From NCBI RefSeq assembly GCF_047675955.1, contig NC_132912.1, positions 84,096,382 to 84,160,381 on the forward strand: a stretch of 64,000 nt of DNA, given 5' to 3'. The position numbers were made by a program, and so were the translations under genes. The DNA comes from Chlorocebus sabaeus. Taxonomy: Eukaryota; Chordata; Mammalia; Primates; Cercopithecidae. The notes beneath the pieces were generated by a model. That model saw only the letters and a program-made list of their open reading frames with translations, made no database searches and had not been told where the DNA came from. Position 1 is the stretch's first letter, and every line of letters starts with the position of its first letter. Below are positions 57,335 through 64,000 of the stretch, piece after piece.

Positions 57335-58150
57335 GAGAGTATATGAGACTGTGTGCATATCTGAGTGTATATATTTGTGTTGATAGGTATGGTAGAGAAT
57401 AAGTCTATTGTCATTGTTGACTTTGGCTTTTTATTATCAGGTGTTATTCATAGACAATAGGAAAACTCTTGTTTTGTTATATTAAAGATCTTATTGTACT
57501 TGGATGAGCTAATCTAAATATTGTTGTGAATTCCTACATCGTAAAAGGAGAATTCTACTGCTTCCTCTGTCCCTTGTAGGCTTCATAGAACAAAGTAAAA
57601 TATTTTTTTGATTACAGGAAGTGTTCTTCCACCACAATATTCAAATGTCATGAGTAAATAAACTCTAAGAATAAAGCTAATTTAGTATAATTAAGCCACC
57701 TGGCCAACAGTTGGGAGTGCAATAATTTTCCTGCAATAATTAAAAGGTCATACACTGAGTAGAAGTCCCCTGCCACATACACACACATTATGGCAATAGA
57801 TATATCACTTTTAAATGATACAGATATGACGGTAAACTCTGTTTTTGGACAACTTATCCATTTCACAGTCATGAATGAAAAGGAGGATGAGTGGTCATCA
57901 CAGCCTCTTATGGCTAAAGGGCTTCATGTGGGTGATTCTGGCTGAGCTCCAAAACATTCTGATTAAGATTGAGGAGCCCATTTGTGAGCACTTCACTATG
58001 CCAGTAGGGATAAATGGAATGCAAAACACTGGTTTGTGGCCTAGTAACGTGAAAGAAGCTTCAAAGAGCAAAGCTAAGGTGTAGCACACTGTACAGCAGA
58101 GTTTCTTGAAGAAGAAAGTCAGATTGAATGTGCCTCCATTTATCAAAAGA
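57335..58150. other. No gene or clear repeat
   Basis: Frames at 57648-58146 overlap on opposite strands and have no motif. Confidence 0.45.
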
Positions 58151-58265
58151 AAAACAAAAGGAGAAAGTTACAGAGTCCTAGAAAGTCTCTATATATACAC
58201 ATATAGATATATTTTTTCCAAATTATTTATCATGAGAATATTGGCATAATTATGCCAGACTATAT
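58151..58265. repeat. Dispersed local duplicate, unit D (partner 57161-57334)
   Basis: Shorter partner lacking the AT-rich expansion. See its partner for the shared text. Confidence 0.7.
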
Positions 58266-59604
58266 TATTTTTCTATATAAGAAAATATACCCTGGAAGGA
58301 TACATAGGTGGTCTAAATTTACAAATATACCATGAAAGAGTATCTACATAATCCAAGATAAAAGTTTAAAATAAGGAGCAATGCCTACTGTTTTAGTACT
58401 TGTGTATATTTTAACTCCAAGAAAATATAAATATAGAAGGGAAAACAGTGTACATGTTCATTATTTTTATTTGCTTAAGACTACAAATTCAAGAATAAAT
58501 TTTTTCTATGAGGTTCTTGCTACAAATTAACTCTTCATATCTTAGTACTTAATATAGGTAAGATTTTCACTATTAAATTATTTAGGTGAATTTAAATTAT
58601 AGTTGCTGAAAGCTGATTTTTAAAATTTGTATTTTTAGAAATATTCTTCGTTCAGTTTTTGGTAAAGAAATTGTTATCAAGTATTATATATTTTCTTAGA
58701 GATAAAATTAAATATATAATAGCAACTATTTTATGAGCTAAAAAGCACAGAAACACATTAGAATAACATAAATGTTATTTACGTTATGAACATTTACTTA
58801 CAACCATAAATGTTCATATGAGATGGTAGACATTCCAGGCACCACATTGATAATTTGGGACTGTATATTTTTGCTTGGATCGATGATTTCTAAAATATTT
58901 ATTCTAATAGATTGAGTTCTGATACTAGTACTACACCTCCACTAGGCATTTCCTTGTCAGTAAAATAGATGATGCAGTACAATTAGTTTTTCGGTTATAT
59001 TCTACATACATAGTCGGTCTTTGCCAGTCTTCTCATTCTGCCTTGCCTAAGTGTGTCTCAGGAACAGGTCAATAGACACTATTCATAGGACCTGTTTCTT
59101 ATTCTTATTTTGATATATTTCTTGTAGATAGTATTGTTCCACATGTGGTATTTGACAAAATTTGAAATTAAATGTAAATCTTAAAACCTAATATAATCTA
59201 TACCTATTAGTCTGTCTTATCACCACACTTGGGAATTTATTGTTCCCTGTGCTTCCAAATTAATTAATGTATTTTAAAGAATTTTAATTGTGAGATAAGA
59301 AACCTTCACATTTGGAGAGGTGACTATTGTACTCTTAGGGAGTATATGTGATCTTCTTTGAATATGTTAAGAAAAAAGACTTAAGTATAAATAGGCGGAC
59401 GATATGTCCTTGTTTGTCTATTTTCACCTGTTACCCCAGTACAGTTATTATACGTATTCTAGTTCACACCCAAGTACATTTGTTTTGTAAGACAAATTGC
59501 ATAGTCATCCTACAGTAAATCAAACTGATGAAAGGGTGAGACTCACCATCTCCTATTCAAGTAACATAATGGAGAAAGTGGTTTTGTAACCAAATACTTA
59601 GAAA
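58266..59604. other. No gene or clear repeat
   Basis: AT-rich sequence without supported frame. Confidence 0.45.
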
Positions 59605-59675
59605 GTTATTTGTATATCAATGATTTTATACATCAATTCCATTTGTGGAGTCAATAAATATTTCATTAAGTCTCT
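59605..59675. repeat. Dispersed local duplicate, unit B (partner 57085-57155)
   Basis: Same ordered text as its partner. It continues into CAAGCACTAGGCCAGGCATT, which looks like an ancient repeat end. Confidence 0.75.
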
Positions 59676-60319
59676 ATAAGCCAAGCACTAGGCCAGGCAT
59701 TTGCTGGTTAGTACTGATACACTTTCTAGAGGGAAAGATGGCAGTGTCAGCATAGATTTCACATCTCATTTGAATACTTCTATAAAGACAGAGAGGACAT
59801 TTAAATATCAGAACCAAAACCAAATAGAAACATTTACAACAGAGGCATCAAGATATCTCTACTATGTCCAAAACACAAATAAAAATATAAAATACAAAGG
59901 GCAACAAAGAGGCTCGTACCTGCATCTGCTCAGAACAAATGACAGGAAACAGCAGGGAATCTGGGGATCCTGAGATGTGGAGGACTCCAAATTACCAATA
60001 AGGTAATCACTAGAAGGTTGGATGGACCAATCTGAGAAAATCAGCCAAAACTAGGGAGGTGAAAATATTTGTCATTTCCGATAACAAATGATTCTAACAA
60101 GACACATGGTAATACTGAAGACTAGAGTAGTTCTTGCTTGTTAACTCTCTAAAGTGACTTACCAAAGTTCCCTTCCAGTTTAGGGTCAAAACTGAAGAGA
60201 AATTGTCAAGAATGGAATCAAAATTGACTGTATGGGGGAAAAGATGGTGGAAATAGAAGTTGCAAATGAAAGCAGGGAAATAGGACAGAGTCAGGAAATC
60301 TCAAAAACAAGATAACATT
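59676..60319. other. No established gene
   Basis: The 90-codon frame 59701-59973 (plus) shows no recognisable domain. Confidence 0.4.
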
Positions 60320-60348
60320 GTTTTTGTTGTTGTTTGTTTGTTTGTTTG
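60320..60348. repeat. (GTTT)n-like simple repeat
   Basis: GTTTTTGTTGTTGTTTGTTT followed by further GTTT units. Confidence 0.85.
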
Positions 60349-61034
60349 CTTTATTTTACAATAAAATAACGGAAGAGGGATCTAGCTCTGTTAGGAAAGT
60401 TACTCTAAATCACATATTCTTCTAAACATTCAGGAAAATTCATTACAAAAAATTAAGCAGCAGAAAAATCAAATACAATACCAGGTCATTATAATAAAAA
60501 ATTATAGGAAAAATAAAAGCATGGCAGAAAAGACATGATCAGAGCAAACCTCAAAACTGTAATTTTTATTCCAAAACAAACTAAAGAAACATTAAAGATA
60601 AAGGTAACACATAGAAGTTATCATATGTCAAAATTAGAAGACACACACATTTGAACTGATATAGCTCGGGAAATAATTAGAAGAGAAAAATAAATCATTT
60701 CATAAACAAACTGTAAAACACAAGAAACACTTGAGTGAATGAACAACAGCTAATGCCTTAAGAAAAACAGAAGGTTATAAGGTAGAGCGAAAGTAAAATA
60801 AAATAAAGAAAAAAAATTTTGTTAAAACACATTTAAAAGAAAGTGATAAAAATTAGAATGGAAGAAAGATATCTAACATATGAATAATAGGAGTCCCTGA
60901 AACAGAAAAGCAATTTCACAAAATAGAACAAACTAGAAATAAACAAAAACTTAGAAGCTTCTTAAAAGTATATAAAACTATATATAGAATGATACGAAAC
61001 TACATGTAGAATGATCATATCATATATAGTACTT
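60349..61034 (+). mobile_element. Possible ancient L1/HAL1 ORF1-region fragment
   Basis: A-rich coding-strand style, with ATAATAGGAGTCCCTGAAAC, which matches a landmark in old L1 ORF1. Very diverged, and interrupted by the younger L1 at 61044. Confidence 0.4.
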
Positions 61035-62630
61035 GAAAATATCCCCATCAAGCTACCAATGAGCTTCTTCACAGAATTGGAAAAAACTGCTTTAAAGTTC
61101 ATATGGAACCAAAAAAGAGCCCGCATCTCCAAGACAATCCTAAGTCAAAAGAACAAAGCTGGAGGCATCACGCTACCTGACTTCAAACTATACTACAAGG
61201 CTACAGTAACCAAAACAGCATGGTACTGGTACCAAAACAGAGATATAGACCAATGGAACAGAACAGAGTCCTCAGAAATAATACCACACATCTACAGCCA
61301 TCTGATCTTTGACAAACCTGAGAGAAACAAGAAATGGGGAAAGGATTCCCTATTTAATAAATGGTGCTGGGAAAACTGGCTAGCCATAGTAGAAAGCTGA
61401 AACTGGATCCTTTCCTTACTCCTTATACGAAAATTAATTCAAGATGGATTAGAGACTTAAATGTTAGACCTAATACCATAAAAATCCTAGAGGAAAACCT
61501 AGGTAGTACCATTCAGGACATAGGCATGGGCAAAGACTTCATGTCTAAAACACCAAAAGCAACGGCAGCAAAAGCCAAAATTGACAAATGGGATCTCATC
61601 AAACTAAAGAGCTTCTGCACAGCAAAAGAAACTACCATCAGAGTGAGCAGGCAACCTACAGAATGGGAGAAAATTTTTGCAATCTACTCATCTGACAAAG
61701 GGCTAATATCCAGAACCTACAAAGAACTCAAACAAATTTACAAGAAAAAAACAAACAACCCCATCCAAAAGTGGGCAAAGGATATGAACAGACATTTCTC
61801 AAAAGAAGACATTCATACAGCCAACAGACACATGAAAAAATGCTCATCATCACTGGCCATCAGAGAAATGCAAATCAAAACCACAATGAGATACCATCTC
61901 ACACCAGTTAGAATGGCGATCATTAAAAAGTCAGGAAACAACAGGTGCTGGAGAGGATGTGGAGAAATAGGAACACTTTTACACTGTTGGTGGGATTGTA
62001 AACTAGTTCAACCATTATGGAAAACAGTATGGCGATCCCTCAAGGATCTAGAACTAGATGTACCATATGACCCAGCCATCCCATTACTGGGTATATACCC
62101 AAAGGATTATAAATTATGCTGCTATAAGGACACATGCACACGTATGTTTATTGCAGCACTATTCACAATAGCAAAGACTTGGAATCAACCCAAATGTCCA
62201 TCAGTGACAGATTGGATTAAGAAAATGTGGCACATATACACCATGGAATACTATGCAACCATAAAAAAGGATGAGTTTGTGTCCTTTGTAGGGACATGGA
62301 TGCAGCTGGAAACCATCATTCTTAGCAAACTATCACAAGAACAGAAAACCAAACACCGCATGTTCTCACTCATAGGTGGGAACTGAACAATGAGATCACT
62401 TGGACTCGGGAAGGGGAACATCACACACCGGGGCCTATCATGGGGAGGGGGGAGGGGGGAGGGATTGCATTGGGAGTTATACCTGATGTAAATGACGAGT
62501 TGATGGGTGCAGCACACCAACATGGCAGAAGTATACATATGTAGCAAACCTGTACGTTGTGCACATGTACCCTACAACTTGAAGTTTAATAATAATAAAT
62601 AAATTAAAAAAAAAAAAAAAAGAAAATATC
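61035..62630 (+). mobile_element. 5'-truncated L1PA-type insertion with TSD
   Basis: GAAAATATC at 61035-61043 and 62622-62630 brackets ORF2 C-terminal sequence, 3' UTR and A tail. The L1 starts at CCCATCAAGCTACCAATG. It is the best preserved coding fragment in the window. Confidence 0.93.
61361..62386 (+). pseudogene. L1 ORF2 C-terminal 341-codon open frame
   Basis: Open from the thumb-distal region to the natural ORF2 stop (ends FSLIGGN). It includes the Cys-rich segment (CWRGCGEIGTLLHCWWDCK), which contains the C-terminal Cys/His pattern. One missing A near 61387 (GCCATAGTAG, where the L1 at 26960 has GCCATAAGTAG) separates it from the preceding piece 61011-61400. No endonuclease or catalytic RT core is present, so it cannot retrotranspose. 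Confidence 0.9.
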
Positions 62631-63254
62631 AAAACAGAAAACCAATACTCACTGTAATACAAGCTACTGGAATTTCAATTATTTTCTCTAGATAACTAGC
62701 CAAATATAATAACTAGGTAGTTATTTATAAGGGGAAGGAAATTAAATCATCATTAACTTTCCTGGTAGCAGAGGTTTAGGTCAGAAGATCTTGGAATGAA
62801 TATTTAAAACATTCCAAGGAAAGAAATATAATAAAGCCACACTGAGGTCAGTGGCAGATAATTCCGGAAAGAGAGACCAGTTTCTCCAAACACAAATACA
62901 GGAACACAAATGCATGTGCACATATACTCATCAACAAATATGCATACACAAATACATGTATGCACACACATGTGCAAACACACACACAGTATAAAGAGTT
63001 AACAGTGTATTTTAATGATTTAAAAGTTTTTTGTTTGGGTACAGAACAACCTGGCTATTTTTCAAAAACAAAACCCAAATACTACTTTTAATCTTTATGT
63101 ATATAATCCACATATTAATTTACACAAAGAATTTATAACTCTAAGAAGAACTTACTGGAAAAAATTGGAACAATTTAATATTCAAAAAGGATGATGATAA
63201 AAATTTATTGAAACCCACCAAAGAGGTTTAAATGAGTGAATTCACAATAATATA
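62631..63254. other. No gene; CA-rich simple sequence at 62885-62990
   Basis: Irregular CACA/CATA/CATG blocks (GCACACACATGTGCAAACAC). The rest is unique or old. Confidence 0.5.
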
Positions 63255-63800
63255 TTTTTTAAATGACAATAGTCATTTCTTATTTGCAAAGGACATGTTC
63301 CAAGACCTGCTGGATGCCTGAAATTGTGGATAGTATCAAACCTCATATATACTGCTTTTTCATAGACCCACATACCTATGGTAAAGCTTAATGCATAAAT
63401 TAGGCATAAAGACAAACAATAACGATAATAAAACAAGATAGTTATAGCGATATGCCAACATTACTTTTGCACTTTGGGACCATTATGGAGCAAAATAAGA
63501 GCTACATGAACACAAGCACTGTGATACCACAACAGCTTACCTGATAACTAAGAGGATTACTATGTAACTAATGGAGTAGTAGCATATACAGCCTAGATAT
63601 GCTGGGTGAAGAGATGATTTGCATCTTAGTGGGCCTGAGTGGGATGGTGCTAGATTTCATTACACCACTCAGAACAACACACAGTTTAAAACTTATGAAT
63701 TGTTTATTTCTGGATTTTTCCATTTAATATTTTCAGACCATGGCTGATCAGGTAACAGACCACAGAAAGTGAAACCTCAGATGAAGGGGATTATTATAAT
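63255..63800 (+). mobile_element. Tigger-like (TcMar) DNA transposon remnant
   Basis: GGACATGTTCCAAGACCTGC, TGGATGCCTGAAATTGTGG, CATACCTATGGTAAAGCTTA and ATGCATAAATTAGGCATAAA match a Tigger-group non-autonomous element. A late ACCACAGAAAGTGAAACCTC fits its 3' end. Diverged, with no transposase frame. Confidence 0.7.
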
Positions 63801-64000
63801 TTGAAAGATAATTAAGAAAAATTCTTTATCTAGAAAACCTATACCTGAAAGATAAAGCTCTTCCCTTTTTATATGAATTTGGTACCACTGGATAATCAAA
63901 TAGCAGATTAGGAGAATTGTTCCTTTACATTTACTAATAAGTGAAAAGAGATGATAAAGAGTTTCTCCTTCACCTGACTCAAGCCAGTCTCCTTTGAACC
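63801..64000. other. No gene or clear repeat
   Basis: Short right edge of the window, nothing recognisable. Confidence 0.4.

Noticed and set aside
1..64000. CRISPR array, operon, tRNA, rRNA or microbial defence system
   Set aside because: No regularly spaced repeats, cloverleaf or compact gene arrangement. Repeat content is that of a primate nuclear genome.

Overview
This is ordinary nuclear DNA from a primate, most likely human. It carries AluY and AluS elements, L1PA-type LINE-1 copies, a complete THE1 provirus, an MST-type LTR, MIR, L2, MADE1 and a Tigger-like element. The sequence is AT-rich and has no CpG-island-like stretch, rRNA, tRNA or CRISPR array. I recognise no host protein-coding gene. 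All long open frames are LINE-1 remnants or antisense shadows of repeats. The window is either intergenic or deep inside introns.

Layout. 1-10,600 is mostly unique or very old sequence with two (TG)n tracts, Alu monomer fragments, MIR pieces and an old LTR-like repeat. 10,640-10,829 holds a tiny 5'-inverted L1 with target-site duplications (TSDs). 14,730-14,948 (minus) is the only stretch that looks like a host exon: an open 219-nt frame bounded by AG and GT. 15,553-15,887 is an AluY. 16,023-18,225 is a complete THE1 (LTR, internal, LTR), followed by an AluS. 20,120-21,273 has an old L1 end, an Alu monomer piece and a solo MST-like LTR. 25,148-29,210 contains two rearranged L1s back to back. 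32,586-34,590 has an AluY and ancient L1 pieces forming an inverted repeat. 36,619-37,906 is an L1 whose far end is a scrap of L1 5' UTR in the opposite orientation. 43,850-46,230 is a MIR split by an older L1 with a GC-rich head. 49,108-50,135 has an old L1 carrying a MADE1 hairpin and a 79-bp tandem duplication. 50,192-56,417 is a structurally full-length L1 on the minus strand, probably with a short 3' transduction. 56,480-57,040 is the third copy of one LTR family also seen at 22,091 and 46,325. 61,035-62,630 is a 5'-truncated L1 with an intact ORF2 C-terminal frame. 63,255-63,800 is a Tigger-like DNA transposon.

How it works together. There is no operon or pathway here. The window is a record of retrotransposition: at least seven L1 insertions or fragments with readable mechanism (inversions, a probable 3' transduction, template jumps, microhomology at junctions), several with TSDs that I located base by base. 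I found no convincing new biological system. The items most worth a second look are the candidate minus-strand exon, the L1/5'-UTR chimera at 37,86x, the probable 3' transduction at 50,206-50,270 and the inverted L1M arms at 33.1/33.8 kb. Subfamily names are from memory of consensus sequences and were not checked against a repeat library.
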